Shown: positions 52,622 through 62,590, counted from the stretch's first letter. The stretch: 64,000 nucleotides of DNA from Pseudolabrys sp. (GCA_029980465.1 JARYIJ010000001.1:372001-436000), one strand, 5' to 3'. Numbers and translations: made by a program. Notes: generated by a model from the sequence alone, not told the origin.

Positions 52622-53881
52622 TCAGTTCTCCGGTCCGGTATTGGCCGCCGTCTTCTTCGACCCGTCGAGCATTGCCGCCACCGGATTGACGAGAGCGCCT
52701 TGCCGGATCTTCTGCGTGCCCTCGACGATGATCCGGTCGCCGTCCTCGAGGCCCGACGTCACCAGCCAGTCGTTTCCGACGGTGCGGCTCACCTGCAGGG
52801 TGCGCAACTCCGCCTTGTTGTCCTTGCCGACCACCCATGCCGTCGGCTCGCCCTTGGTGTTGCGGATGATGCCCTGCTGCGGCGCCAGCAATGCGTTAGG
52901 ATCGACGCCCTCGGCGACGATGGCCCGCACATAGAGGCCCGGAAGCAGCAGGTGATGGGGATTCGGAAACAACGCCCGCAGCGTCACCGCGCCCGTCGCT
53001 GGATCGACGGTGACGTCGGTGAATTGCAGCTTGCCTTCTTCCGCGTAACGCGATCCGTCGGGTAGAATTAAGGACACCTTGGCCGTCGCTGGAGCGTCGC
53101 CGTTGATCCGGCCGCGCGCGATCTCCTGCCGTAGCGCGAGCAACTGCGTGCTCGACTGTGCGATGTCGACATACATCGGATCGAGCGTCTGGACGGTCGT
53201 CAGCGCCGTCGTCTGGTTCGCGGTGACCAGCGCGCCCTTGGTGACGGTCGAGATGCCGGCGCGGCCGCTGATCGGGGCCGTCACTTTCGTGTAGGCGAGA
53301 TTGATCCGCGCCGTTTCGAGGTTCGCCGTCTGCTGCTGGACGGCCGCCTGCGCCTGCTCGTAGGCGGCCTGCGCGTTGTCGTTGTCCTGGCGGCTGATCG
53401 CGTTCGTGGCGACGAGCCTGGCGTCGCGCTCGGCCAGCGACTTGGCGCTCATCAGCGTCGCCTGCGCGCTCGCGAGCGCCGCCTTGGCATTGTCGAACGC
53501 CGCCTGATAGAGCGACGGATCGATCTGATACATCGTCTGCCCGGCCTTGACCTCGCTGCCCTGGACGAACAGCACGTCGCGGATGATGCCGTTGACTTGC
53601 GGCCGCACGTCGGAGATCGCAAACGGGCTGGTGCGGCCGGGCAATTCCGCCGTCAGCGTCACCGGCCTGGCGTGAATTGTCACAACGCCGACCTCGATTG
53701 CCGGCATTTGCGCTTGTTTGTGGCTGTTCTGGTTGTCGCACCCGCCTAATGCGAGCGCAAATACCGACAGAGGAAGTAGCCAGGTAAATCCATGGAATCG
53801 CACGAAATCCACCAAAATGAGAGAAGCGTCTGTCGCGGTTCGGTTCTCAACGCCGGAATCCGACGAGACGTCCATATCCAT
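52622..53881 (-). CDS. RND efflux membrane fusion protein (second system)
   Basis: 419 residues. After an N-terminal segment with two possible starts (ATG at 53881 or 53875), a hydrophobic stretch ends in a lipobox (LALGGCDNQ), so it is probably a lipoprotein adaptor. AcrA order: [38 protein letters not shown] (lipoyl half), an Ala/Gln-rich coiled-coil hairpin (about residues 115-185), [20 protein letters not shown] (second half) and a C-terminal [17 protein letters not shown] domain. It pairs with the downstream permease. No regulator gene is adjacent. Confidence 0.94.
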   Translation of the reverse strand: MDMDVSSDSGVENRTATDASLILVDFVRFHGFTWLLPLSVFALALGGCDNQNSHKQAQMPAIEVGVVTIHARPVTLTAELPGRTSPFAISDVRPQVNGIIRDVLFVQGSEVKAGQTMYQIDPSLYQAAFDNAKAALASAQATLMSAKSLAERDARLVATNAISRQDNDNAQAAYEQAQAAVQQQTANLETARINLAYTKVTAPISGRAGISTVTKGALVTANQTTALTTVQTLDPMYVDIAQSSTQLLALRQEIARGRINGDAPATAKVSLILPDGSRYAEEGKLQFTDVTVDPATGAVTLRALFPNPHHLLLPGLYVRAIVAEGVDPNALLAPQQGIIRNTKGEPTAWVVGKDNKAELRTLQVSRTVGNDWLVTSGLEDGDRIIVEGTQKIRQGALVNPVAAMLDGSKKTAANTGPEN

Positions 53882-54233
53882 CTTTTACTTTTATCGTCGT
53901 CTCGGTGCCTCCGATATGTGGCGAAGCTGCGGCCTTATGCCCAACTCATCGCACAATCTGGCCGGAATTGATCCGACAATCGGATGACTGGCGCCATCCG
54001 TCAGCTTTGGCGTCTCACCAGCGCGGCGCTGCCGGCGCTCGTCAGCCTTCACGCGCCGGCACTGACGCCGTCCCATTTTCACGATTGTCTTTCTGCTGAC
54101 CGCGATCGTCCCCGCACCCTCCATCCCAGGCTACGTCTTGCCGAGAAGCGATGACGCACCGGTGCGATCGGCCGCCCGAAATCTGCTGCCGGCACCGACC
54201 CGCAGGATTGATGGCTTGAAAGCAGGCTGAATG
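53882..54233. other. Gene-free gap between efflux and exopolysaccharide loci
   Basis: It contains only short frames with no family resemblance. A small inverted repeat ATCCGA-CAA-TCGGAT is visible. It probably carries the promoter for the minus-strand efflux operon; no convincing -35/-10 pair is seen. Confidence 0.4.
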
Positions 54234-54989
54234 TCAGTCGCCCGATCCGGACATAAACTCACGGACCACGGTGCGAGCGATGATCGACACATCCAGCGCC
54301 AGCGACCAGGTCTCGATGTAGCGCAGATCGCGATCGAGCCGCTCGATCGCCGATAGCGAGATCGCCGTGCTGCCGCGATAGCCGGATACTTGCGCCAGGC
54401 CAGTGATGCCCGGCCGCATGTTGTGGCGCTGGAAATAGTAAGGCGTCAGTTCCTCGTAGAGCATGCCGCCGGCCAGCATGCCCGGCACGTGCGGCCGCGG
54501 GCCAACCAGCGACATGTCGCCCTTGAAGACGTTGATGAGCTGCGGCAGCTCGTCGAGACTCGACTTGCGCAGGACGCGACCGAGCGGCGTGATGCGCGGA
54601 TCGTCAGCCGTCGTCTGCCTGGTGCCGCGGCTATCGCCCAGATGCACGTACATCGTCCGGAATTTATAAATCCAGAACCGGCGATTGTGATAGCCGTAAC
54701 GCTTCTGCCGGAAGAAAACGGGGCCTGGAGACGTGAGCTTGATCGTGGCGGCGATCAACAGCAGCAGCGGCAAAAACAGCAGAAGGCCGATGCCCGATCC
54801 GACGAGATCGATCCCCCGCTTCGTCGCCAGCAACAGCGCCGACGGCTCGTGCCGCGCAAATCGGCTGGCACGATAGCGATACGATGTGCGGGAGCGACGC
54901 CGCTTGCGTCCGAATGGAATTTGAAACGTCGAACGCGCGTCGTCCGGCTGACGGTACCGTTCGAATGGGACGGAGATGCCGAAGGCCAT
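54234..54989 (-). CDS. Undecaprenyl-phosphate sugar-1-phosphate transferase (ExoY/WcaJ type)
   Basis: 251 residues from the ATG giving [16 protein letters not shown], preceded by AAGAGGAG 5 bases upstream; longer in-frame extension is Arg/Cys-rich and unlikely. There is one membrane helix ([20 protein letters not shown]). The catalytic domain has [49 protein letters not shown] and [11 protein letters not shown], then [16 protein letters not shown]. It lacks the N-terminal multi-helix part of WbaP/WcaJ, as in ExoY. It starts repeat-unit assembly by loading a sugar phosphate on undecaprenyl phosphate. Confidence 0.95.
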   Translation of the reverse strand: MAFGISVPFERYRQPDDARSTFQIPFGRKRRRSRTSYRYRASRFARHEPSALLLATKRGIDLVGSGIGLLLFLPLLLLIAATIKLTSPGPVFFRQKRYGYHNRRFWIYKFRTMYVHLGDSRGTRQTTADDPRITPLGRVLRKSSLDELPQLINVFKGDMSLVGPRPHVPGMLAGGMLYEELTPYYFQRHNMRPGITGLAQVSGYRGSTAISLSAIERLDRDLRYIETWSLALDVSIIARTVVREFMSGSGD

Positions 54990-55069
54990 GGTCGCTCCTC
55001 TTGACAGAACTCGTGCTCGATCCGATCGCAACTTACTCGCCCGGCATCGCGTAGCTACGCTAGCTGACA

Positions 55070-55082
55070 TTGTGAAGACATT
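55070..55082. promoter_or_regulatory. Shared 13-base motif upstream of the sugar transferase gene
   Basis: TTGTGAAGACATT begins 81 bases before the transferase start. The same 13 bases occur at 59694-59706, 109 bases before the glycosyltransferase operon; both are followed by NGG. A shared regulator-binding site or promoter part is likely. Confidence 0.4.
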
Positions 55083-55131
55083 TGGACGACACCATCTCAT
55101 GAATTGCGTTATTTTTGCGCAAGGTCGATGC

Positions 55132-55305
55132 ATGACGCGGCACGACGACGAGCACGGTCGAAAAAACGCAAATCGTTTTTTTGAACGTTTTATCGAGCAG
55201 CGTGCCAGGCGTTGCACCGGACGCGACATGCGCCGCGGGTTCTTCTTATTGAATGTTGTCGTCTGGGTGATGTTTGCGCTGGTTGCCTGGCGGCTCTTCG
55301 CCTAA
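55132..55305 (+). CDS. Possible small single-pass membrane protein
   Basis: 57 residues from an ATG preceded by AAGGT 8 bases upstream. The N-terminal half is charged (MTRHDDEHGRKNANRFFERF) and the C-terminal end is one hydrophobic helix (FFLLNVVVWVMFALVAWRLF). It lies between the divergent sugar transferase and export genes. A shorter start at 55228 would leave only the helix. No family recognised; it may be a chance frame. Confidence 0.35.
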   Translation: MTRHDDEHGRKNANRFFERFIEQRARRCTGRDMRRGFFLLNVVVWVMFALVAWRLFA

Positions 55306-55433
55306 CGTTTGCCAAGAAATTTTGAAAACCTTTCTAGCTGCTGGAACTAATCATCGGCCTCGCGCTTGTATTGAATGGCCGGAGCTTTGCATACGCGAGC
55401 ACGGCGTCTTGTTTTGTGCGTTTTCCCGGGGGG

Positions 55434-56054
55434 ATGAGTATGCCTTTACGTCATGGCGGTACCCTTCTGTTTCGCTCCATTATGTGCCTGTTGTTTGCGA
55501 TTATGCTCGCCGGATGCAGCGCGACCGGCCAGCCGCAGTCGGAAAGTGCCGAGTTGGCGAGCTACGCGCGCGCTGTTCCGATCCGGGGTTCCGATGGGCC
55601 TTATTTGCTTGGTCCCGGCGACCACGTGCACATTAGAGCCTATGACGACACCAACCTGACCGGCGACTATGAGGTCAACAGCGCGGGCTATGTGTCTGTT
55701 CCGCTCATCGGCCAGGTCAAGGCTGCGGGATTGACCACGCGCCAGCTCGAGAATGCGATCGTCGCGCGCATGAAGGGCCGTATCGCGCAGGATCCGAAAA
55801 TCAACGTCGAGATCGCCACCTACGCGTCGTTCTATATCTTCGGCGAAGTGAAGAAGGCTGGCGTGTATCCGTTCCAGCCCGGCCTGACGGTGGCTGACGC
55901 CGTGGCGACGGCGGGCGGCCTCACCTATCGCGCCAACGAGGATTCGATCGTGGTGCAGCACGCCGGCGCCAGGACGCAGCAGGTCGTGCCGCTGAATGTG
56001 CCGGTAAAAATCTATCCTGGCGACAATATCCGCGTCAGCGAGCGCATTTTTTGA
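55434..56054 (+). CDS. Polysaccharide export outer-membrane lipoprotein (Wza/ExoF-like)
   Basis: 206 residues; ATG 55434 or, with better ribosome spacing (GGGGGG, 6 bases), ATG 55440. A signal ends in the lipobox MLAGCSATG. The Poly_export domain is DGPYLLGPGDHVHIRAYDD, NSAGYVSVPLIGQVKAAGLT, and PKINVEIATYASFYIFGEVK, followed by one SLBB-like region (VKKAGVYPFQPGLTVADAVA). Short compared with E. coli Wza, as common in this group. It forms the outer-membrane exit channel for exopolysaccharide. Overlaps the next gene by 4 bases. Confidence 0.92.
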   Translation: MSMPLRHGGTLLFRSIMCLLFAIMLAGCSATGQPQSESAELASYARAVPIRGSDGPYLLGPGDHVHIRAYDDTNLTGDYEVNSAGYVSVPLIGQVKAAGLTTRQLENAIVARMKGRIAQDPKINVEIATYASFYIFGEVKKAGVYPFQPGLTVADAVATAGGLTYRANEDSIVVQHAGARTQQVVPLNVPVKIYPGDNIRVSERIF

Positions 56055-57463
56055 CGATCCTCAGCCTGTTGTCGGTTTCGACCAACAGCCGGAAGGCCTG
56101 CCGCCCCGTGGCTCCGTGGGCGGGCTGGATGCTGTTGGCGGCGCTTCTTCTCGGCGCTGTGGCGTCACCGATCGACGCGCACGCACAGGTGATCACGACA
56201 TCGCCGCCGCACGTCGTCATGCCGCCGTGGAATGCGCAGCAAATCTTCCAGCCGCACCCCTGGCCGGACCTGACCGACCCCGATTCAAAGGACCTGGTTG
56301 CGCCGGAAGACACGCCGGTCAAGACGCGCGTCTATCCTGACTACAAGGCGCGCGGCATCCGGGCCGGCGACTGGATGTTCGACCCCTCGGTCACTGCCGG
56401 CACCTTGTTCGACAGCAATGTCTATTCGGCGCCGTCGAACCCGCAAAGCGACCTGGCAGCACGCCTTGGCGCAGCTTTCGACGCCCATACCCTGTGGGAT
56501 CGTCACGGCCTCGACCTCCAGCTCTGGGCGCAATCGCTGCTTTACGCCCATCATCCGGGATTGAACGAGAACGACGTGTCGTTCAGGGGCACCGGCCATT
56601 TCGACATCGACCACGCCACCCAACTCCTCGGTACGTTCCAGGCCGCCTATCTGCACGATCAGGTCGGAACGTTGACCTCGCCGACCAATGCAATCGAACC
56701 GACCCCTTACGGCTTTCTCTCGGGCGATGTCACCTTGCGCAGAGAGTTCGGGCGCTTCACGGGCTCCGCCGGGGTCCGCACCGACGCCTATGACTACGGG
56801 CAGACGCTCGCCCAGAACGGCTCGATCATCAATCAGGATGCGCGCGACGGTCAGATCTATACGGCCTACAGCCGTGTCGATTACGCCCTCTCGGACAAGA
56901 CCGCCCTGTTTACGGCGTACGAACACAACTGGCGCAATCTGCGCGGCACGCCGACGGAATCGCTGTCGTCATACGGTGATCGCGTGCTCGCTGGCATCGA
57001 CGTCGAGCTCACGCACCTCATCAAAGGTGAATTTGCCGGCGGTTATCAGCGCCAGCATTTCTACTCCCAGCAGATCGGCGACATTTCCGGGCCGGCGTGG
57101 CGCGCCATCGTCACATGGAGCCCATCGCGGCGCATGGACGTGCACTTCAATTACGAGCAGATCGTCACCGAAGCCTCCGACACCAGCCTGACCGGCATCT
57201 TTGCCAAGGCGGCGATCGCCGGCATCGATTACGAGCTGCGGCCCAACGTGGTCCTGTCAACCGCGGCGTTCTATGAGAAAGACGACTTCAAGGGCGAGCC
57301 GCGCAAGGACGACGTCTATGGCGTCGATGCGCAGATCAAATATCTGATGAACCGGGTCACGTCGCTCTCCCTGCACTACCGGTACACCAAGCGCGACAGC
57401 AACATCCCGGCCGATAGCTTCGACAAGCATGAAATCGGACTGGGCGTGACCGCGCGCTTCTGA
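56051..57463 (+). CDS. Outer-membrane beta-barrel protein of the exopolysaccharide locus
   Basis: 470 residues from a TTG that overlaps the export gene stop (TTGA); a GTG at 56108 would give a more standard signal peptide (APWAGWMLLAALLLGAVASP, cleaved near AHAQ). The mature protein has alternating polar and aromatic strands (RVDYALSDKTALFTAYEHNW; LSTAAFYEKDDFKGEPRKDD) and ends in Phe (GLGVTARF), the outer-membrane insertion signal. Such porin-like proteins are often found in alphaproteobacterial exopolysaccharide loci, where they may help secretion. Exact role unknown. Confidence 0.82.
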   Translation: MTILSLLSVSTNSRKACRPVAPWAGWMLLAALLLGAVASPIDAHAQVITTSPPHVVMPPWNAQQIFQPHPWPDLTDPDSKDLVAPEDTPVKTRVYPDYKARGIRAGDWMFDPSVTAGTLFDSNVYSAPSNPQSDLAARLGAAFDAHTLWDRHGLDLQLWAQSLLYAHHPGLNENDVSFRGTGHFDIDHATQLLGTFQAAYLHDQVGTLTSPTNAIEPTPYGFLSGDVTLRREFGRFTGSAGVRTDAYDYGQTLAQNGSIINQDARDGQIYTAYSRVDYALSDKTALFTAYEHNWRNLRGTPTESLSSYGDRVLAGIDVELTHLIKGEFAGGYQRQHFYSQQIGDISGPAWRAIVTWSPSRRMDVHFNYEQIVTEASDTSLTGIFAKAAIAGIDYELRPNVVLSTAAFYEKDDFKGEPRKDDVYGVDAQIKYLMNRVTSLSLHYRYTKRDSNIPADSFDKHEIGLGVTARF

Positions 57464-57466
57464 CGA

Positions 57467-58699
57467 TCAGCTGGAACGCCCTGCCGCGGCGGAAGGCCGC
57501 GCACGCGGGCTCTTGCCTCGCCCGGTCAGCCCCTCATAGGCGGCGACGAGCTTCTCCGCCTCGCGGTCCCAACTGAACGATCGCGCGGCGCGGCGTACCG
57601 CCTCCTCCGCGCAGGCGTGGCGCAGATCGGCGTCCGACATCAGCGCGTCGCAGGCGGCGGCCAGATCGACGGGCGCGCGGCCCGAGGCGTAGACGCCCGC
57701 CCCGCCAAGCAATCGCCGCGTTTCGGTGAGTGGATAGGCGACGCTCGGAATGCCGAGCGCGCTGTATTCGAACACCTTGTTCATGCTGATCTTGTCGTTA
57801 TAGGCATTCACCGGGTCGGGAATGATGCCGATGTCGAACGCACTGAGGTGCCGCAACAATGCCTCGCCGCTCAGATAACCCGTAAAGGTCACGACGTCAT
57901 CCAAGCCGCGTTCGGCCGCCAGCGCGCGGGCCGACGCGAGCGCCGGCCCGTCGCCGACGATGACCGCCTGAAAGTCGATGCGGCCTCTGCGGACCAGCTC
58001 GTCGACCGCCAGCACCATGTGATCGACGCCGTCCTGATCGCCGATCACGCCGACATAGCCGAGCACGAAAGCCTTGCCCTTGCGGACGGCGGCATCGGGC
58101 TCGACCCGCCTGATCCGGGACTTGTCCGGCACGCTATAGACGGTCACGACGTCCTCAGGCCGCTTGCGGCCGCGCGAGATCGCGATGTCGCGGTAGGTAT
58201 CGTTCGCCGAAATGACCAGATCGGCGGTTGCGAACGTCAGCCGTTCGAACAGCAGCAGCAGCCGGTGAAACAGACCGCGCCGTCCGAACTTGGCCTCGAA
58301 CAGCTCCGGATTGACGTCGTGATGATCGAACACGAACCGTTTGCCGAACATCTTGAACGGCAATGCGGCCAGGAAGATCAGGTCAGGCGGGTTGCAGGCC
58401 TGAATCACGTCGAAACCTCGCTCGCGCGCTACCTTGAGCAGGAGGCGGAACTCATGAAACAGCGCGGCGCCGTATTCGACGCCGAAGGCAAGCTTGCCCC
58501 GCGCCTCAAGCGGCAGCGGATGACGGTAAATCGCAATGCCGTCGAGCATTTCGAACCGCTGCGGGTGCCGCTCATTGGCCGGACAAATGACCGACACCTG
58601 CCATCCGGCGCGCTTGAGCGCCTGCGCCTCCTGCCAGACGCGGCGGTCGAACGGAACTGGCAGGTTTTCGACGACAATAACGCATGACCGTTCAGCCAT
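57467..58699 (-). CDS. Glycosyltransferase, GT4 family
   Basis: 410 residues from the ATG giving MAERSCVIVVENLPVPFDRR. It has a GT-B fold: the N-terminal acceptor part carries WQEAQALKRAGWQVSVICP and HHDVNPELFEAKFG; the C-terminal donor part has FVLGYVGVIGDQDGVDHMV, VIVGDGPALASAR, and the EX7E-like FEYSALGIPSVAYPL. It probably adds a sugar to the exopolysaccharide repeat unit at the cytoplasmic face. Downstream of the GT2 gene on the same strand (34 bases apart). The stop is 3 bases from the convergent barrel-protein stop. Confidence 0.92.
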   Translation of the reverse strand: MAERSCVIVVENLPVPFDRRVWQEAQALKRAGWQVSVICPANERHPQRFEMLDGIAIYRHPLPLEARGKLAFGVEYGAALFHEFRLLLKVARERGFDVIQACNPPDLIFLAALPFKMFGKRFVFDHHDVNPELFEAKFGRRGLFHRLLLLFERLTFATADLVISANDTYRDIAISRGRKRPEDVVTVYSVPDKSRIRRVEPDAAVRKGKAFVLGYVGVIGDQDGVDHMVLAVDELVRRGRIDFQAVIVGDGPALASARALAAERGLDDVVTFTGYLSGEALLRHLSAFDIGIIPDPVNAYNDKISMNKVFEYSALGIPSVAYPLTETRRLLGGAGVYASGRAPVDLAAACDALMSDADLRHACAEEAVRRAARSFSWDREAEKLVAAYEGLTGRGKSPRARPSAAAGRSS

Positions 58700-58733
58700 C
58701 AGACTTACCCCAGGATCTTGGGCCGCAGCCGTT

Positions 58734-59585
58734 TCAGAATGAGGCAATGCGACGCGGCCGCAGCGCGGCACCGACGGCACGCACGAACGCCGCCGCCGGC
58801 AACTGCCGGCTCAGCACAAGCCAGACACCGACGAGGAGCTTGCGGACCAGTTCGATACCGATTCGCATTTCGCGGCTGGCATGACGTGCGATCGCGATGA
58901 GACCGCCGCGGTAATATTTCGCCCGAAGCCGCGGGTTCTTGTCGCGGTGACCGATTACCTCAGCCGGCAGATAGAGCGAAAGGCCGCTTCGGACGTGGGC
59001 GTTGAGCGCAAATTCGGTATCCTCTCCGCCGTCGGTCGGCGTTCCGACGCCCAGGCTCTCGTCGAACACCATGCCGGACTTCACGATCCGTCCACGCACG
59101 AACATCGTGTTCGAGGATGCCTGCCGGACCACATCACGCGCCGTGGCGATCCTGGGAGCCGGTGCGCGCTCGATACCCGCCGGGGTCGATGAGTAGCGGC
59201 AGAACCACAGATCGAGCCGCGGCGACAATGCAAATGTTTGCGTCACGTGCTCGAGCACGCCGTCGGGATACCAGCAATCGTCGTCGGGAAAGGCAACGAT
59301 CGTCGAATCGCCGATCAGGCCCGACGACAATGCCTCGGCCAGCAAGACATTGCGGGCCACAGAGAGCGACACGCGACCGTCGATCGACGCGGCGCGGACG
59401 AAACGCGGAAAAGATTCGTTGAGTGATTGACGCCATTGCTGCGGGCAGCGTTGCAGCAACAGCAGCATCGAAACGTCCATATCGGGGCGCGCGATCTTCG
59501 CATGCTCGACCGAACGCAGCATCCGGCCGAGAACGCGCGACCGGCCCGAGCCGACATCAGATGTCGAGACGAGAACGACGTTCAT
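58734..59585 (-). CDS. Glycosyltransferase, GT2-like family
   Basis: 283 residues from the ATG giving MNVVLVSTSDVGSGRSRV. It has a GT-A fold: nucleotide-sugar DXD region TIVAFPDDDCWYPDGVLEHV near residue 100 and a later TPTDGGEDTEFALNAHV acceptor-side motif (ED). The C-terminal 60 residues are amphipathic/hydrophobic (LVRKLLVGVWLVLSRQLPAA), possibly membrane-associated. It heads the minus-strand pair with the GT4 gene. Sugar specificity cannot be deduced. Confidence 0.87.
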   Translation of the reverse strand: MNVVLVSTSDVGSGRSRVLGRMLRSVEHAKIARPDMDVSMLLLLQRCPQQWRQSLNESFPRFVRAASIDGRVSLSVARNVLLAEALSSGLIGDSTIVAFPDDDCWYPDGVLEHVTQTFALSPRLDLWFCRYSSTPAGIERAPAPRIATARDVVRQASSNTMFVRGRIVKSGMVFDESLGVGTPTDGGEDTEFALNAHVRSGLSLYLPAEVIGHRDKNPRLRAKYYRGGLIAIARHASREMRIGIELVRKLLVGVWLVLSRQLPAAAFVRAVGAALRPRRIASF

Positions 59586-60249
59586 CGGAGACCTCGAAGC
59601 GCATGCGTCGTCATTCGCTTGTCCGGCCTCAGGGTCGCCTCCCACGTGTCACGGCTTTTTGCCCGCTTAAGCGAGCGCGATTGATCCATTCTTTTGTGAA
59701 GACATTAGGGCCGCGATGCGAAACTCATATGCATCACGTCGCTCGCACGCTGCATTGGAACAATTCGAGTGACGCAACGCGCTTCGGTGACCGGCAAGCG
59801 TCACAAATTGGAACTTTGTCGCGCACTGCTGTCTCGAAATGTGCCACGCCGCGCGTAGACAGTGAGGGATTGTCATAAAGATCAAACATGCTTCACCTCC
59901 ATCGTCCGGTCGCAATTCATTTGTGCACTGCAGGAACTGATCGTGCGTCATCGTGTTGAGAGCGGGATACGGAGTGCGGCCTCGAACTTGCAACATCGTC
60001 TGTCGTAGAGAGCAGCGCGATTCGACGCAGGACCTAAATCTAATTTTTGACGGTGCGGCACGCGCCGGCCACCAATCAGGAGTGCAACGGTGATGTTGGG
60101 CGACCGTATCAGCGCAACCTCGTCTTCGAGCGACCCGCTTTCACACGATCGTCACGACTCAAAAATTATACAGCAACGACAGCAATCCATTTTCTCGAAC
60201 GTGAGACGCCTCCTCTCTTTCAATTTCGAGCAGCAACAGGTGGCCGTCC
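59586..60249. promoter_or_regulatory. Long divergent control region of the exopolysaccharide locus
   Basis: About 660 bases without a credible gene, with lower GC than its surroundings. It holds TTGTGAAGACATT (59694-59706), shared with the gap before the sugar transferase, and GGAAC-N16-TGTT (59934-59958), close to the GGAAC-N16/17-CGTT pattern of alphaproteobacterial EcfG (general stress) promoters. CTGCAGGAACTGATCGTG (59929-59946) also resembles CTGCTGGAACTAATCATC at 55338-55355. Confidence 0.45.
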
Positions 60250-62577
60250 ATGCTTCAGCCCCTCTCTGATCAGCGCAAAGCCTTGATCGATGCCGCGGCC
60301 TCGATGCCGGCAAGCGACATCGAGAATTATTCGGCGCATGTGCGTGAAATCCTGCTGATCCTGCGCCGGCATATCTGGGTGATCGTCAGCACGATGGCGA
60401 TCGTCATCGTCGTCGCCGTGCTGTTCGTTCAGCTCGTGACGCCACGCTATACCGCAACGGCGACGGTTCTGATCGACCCGCAGCGCAGCAACGCCGTCGA
60501 CACAGGCAACAAGCCGCAGACCATATCGAGTACGTCGAGCGACGACTCCATGATCAACAGCCAGGTTCTCCTGTTGCAGTCGGTTTCGGTCTTGCAGCGC
60601 GTGGTCAACAAGCTCGATCTTGCCCACGATCCCGAATTCGGCCCGCACGAGACCTTGCTCACGCCGATCAAGCGGCTGCTGGCACCACCGCAGCCGCCGG
60701 CGCCCGGCCTCAGCGCCGACGACATCGCGAAGGCCCAGGCGCTCCAGTTCCTGTCGGACAAGCGCCTTACCGTTCAGCGCGACGGCACGAGCTTCGTCAT
60801 CGACGTCAACGTCATTTCTGAAGATCCCGCCAAGGCCGCTAAAATCGCCAATGCCATCGTCGATTCGTATTTCTACGAACAGGTTCGGAGCAAGTACGAC
60901 ACCACGAAGATCGCCGCTTCCTGGTTCAATCAGCAGCTTGACGAGCTCAAGTCCAAGGTTCTGGCCTCGGACAGGGCCGTCGAGGAGTTCCGCGCCAAAA
61001 ATAACCTGACCGCCACGCAAGGCGTCACGGTGAACGATCAGCAACTCCAGGACCTCAACAACAAGCTGATCGACGCCCACGTCCAGACGGCCGAAGCCCG
61101 CGCTAAGTTCGAACAGGTCGAGAACATCATCAAGACTCACGCCGATCCCGGCATGCTCGATCAGGCGCTGTCGTCGGACGTGATCGCGCGGCTGCGGCAG
61201 CAGTATGCGGATGTCGTCAAGAACCAGGCCGACGTCTCCAGCAAGTTCGGACCGCAACATCCGCTCGTGGTGAACGCCCGAGCCCAGGTGAAAGCCACCC
61301 AAAAGCTGATCGACCAGGAGGTCCATCGCATCCTCGAGGCGACGCGACAGGCCTATCAGGTGGCCCAATCGCGCGAAGATGCGCTGCGGACCAGCCTCGG
61401 CAATCTCAAGAACGTGTCGAATCAATCCGGCATCGAACAGGTCCGGCTGCGGGAGCTGCAGCGCGAAGCCGACGCCAACCGCACGCTCTATGAGACCTTC
61501 CTCGCCCGCTACAAGGAAACCAACGCGCAGGAGAGCCTCGACCTGCCGAACTCACGCATGGTTTCGAAGGCGGACATCCCGGTCCAGCCATCCTTCCCGA
61601 AGACAACGCTCATTCTGGCTTTTGCCGGCGTTCTGGGATTGGGCTTCGGCTGCGTATTGGCCTTCGGTGTTGATTACATCGACCGCCGCGTAAAGTCGCT
61701 TCACCAGGCCGAAGTCATCACCGGGACACCGACATTGGCGGCGATTCCTCTGGTCGGGCCGCGTGAATTGTCGAGTCGTGCAAGCCGCGGCCGGCAGGAG
61801 TTGAGCGGCTACGATCCCGGCGCGCCGCAACTGCTGCCACCCTCGATGCAACCGCCCTTGATGCGTTACGTCCTCGAGGAACCGACGTCGATGTTCGCAG
61901 AATCGGTCCGGGCCGTCCGTTTGTCGCTGCAGCGCGCGGCGCGCAACGCGCCGGTCAAATCGGTGATGGTGACGTCGTCGATCGACGGCGAAGGCAAGAC
62001 GACACTCGCGGTCAATCTGGCGCAGTCGCTTGCCGCCATCGGCCTCAAAACCATTCTGGTCGAAGGCGACCTGCGCAACCCCGAGATGTCGCGTTCGCTG
62101 TGTCCTCGCGCCACTATCGGGGCGATCGAAGTCGCGACCGGCGAGGCCCGCTTCCGCGATGCCTTGCTCATGGATCGCGTCACGGGACTGACCATACTGC
62201 CGTCGCCGCCGAAAGATCGCGATCCGGACATTAGCGAGTTCATCTTCTCCAATGCGATGCGGGCCATGCTCGATCAGCTCCAGCAGGAATTCGAGTACGT
62301 CGTCATCGACGCGCCGCCTCTGGTTCCGCTGGTCGACGCGCGCGCCCTCGCCGACCTGGCCGACCGCATCGTGCTGGCGATCCGCTGGGATAGCACGCCG
62401 CGCGACGTCGTCGCCCAGGCGATCGAGACGCTGATGCCGGCGTACGAGCACCTGCTCGGCACGGTGCTGACCCGCGTCGATATGCAGCGGCTGCGCCTGT
62501 ACGACTACTACCGCAGTTCGCCCTACGTCATGCCCTACTCGTATCTCGGCCAGCCGCGCATCGGGCGGGCGTCGTGA
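60250..62577 (+). CDS. Polysaccharide co-polymerase / BY-type tyrosine kinase (Wzc/ExoP-like)
   Basis: 775 residues. The Wzz domain has TM1 near residues 40-65 (HIWVIVSTMAIVIVVAVLF) and a proline-containing TM2 near 455; coiled-coil sequence fills residues 240-420 in the periplasm. The C-terminal kinase has Walker A SSIDGEGKTTLAVNLAQ (about residue 575), Walker A' TILVEGDLRNPEMSRSL and Walker B FEYVVIDAPPLVPLVDA. The tail is Tyr-rich (LYDYYRSSPYVMPYSYLG), fitting autophosphorylation. It controls chain length and export of the exopolysaccharide with the Wza-like protein. Confidence 0.95.
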   Translation: MLQPLSDQRKALIDAAASMPASDIENYSAHVREILLILRRHIWVIVSTMAIVIVVAVLFVQLVTPRYTATATVLIDPQRSNAVDTGNKPQTISSTSSDDSMINSQVLLLQSVSVLQRVVNKLDLAHDPEFGPHETLLTPIKRLLAPPQPPAPGLSADDIAKAQALQFLSDKRLTVQRDGTSFVIDVNVISEDPAKAAKIANAIVDSYFYEQVRSKYDTTKIAASWFNQQLDELKSKVLASDRAVEEFRAKNNLTATQGVTVNDQQLQDLNNKLIDAHVQTAEARAKFEQVENIIKTHADPGMLDQALSSDVIARLRQQYADVVKNQADVSSKFGPQHPLVVNARAQVKATQKLIDQEVHRILEATRQAYQVAQSREDALRTSLGNLKNVSNQSGIEQVRLRELQREADANRTLYETFLARYKETNAQESLDLPNSRMVSKADIPVQPSFPKTTLILAFAGVLGLGFGCVLAFGVDYIDRRVKSLHQAEVITGTPTLAAIPLVGPRELSSRASRGRQELSGYDPGAPQLLPPSMQPPLMRYVLEEPTSMFAESVRAVRLSLQRAARNAPVKSVMVTSSIDGEGKTTLAVNLAQSLAAIGLKTILVEGDLRNPEMSRSLCPRATIGAIEVATGEARFRDALLMDRVTGLTILPSPPKDRDPDISEFIFSNAMRAMLDQLQQEFEYVVIDAPPLVPLVDARALADLADRIVLAIRWDSTPRDVVAQAIETLMPAYEHLLGTVLTRVDMQRLRLYDYYRSSPYVMPYSYLGQPRIGRAS

Positions 62578-62590
62578 GGGTGGCGCGCCG

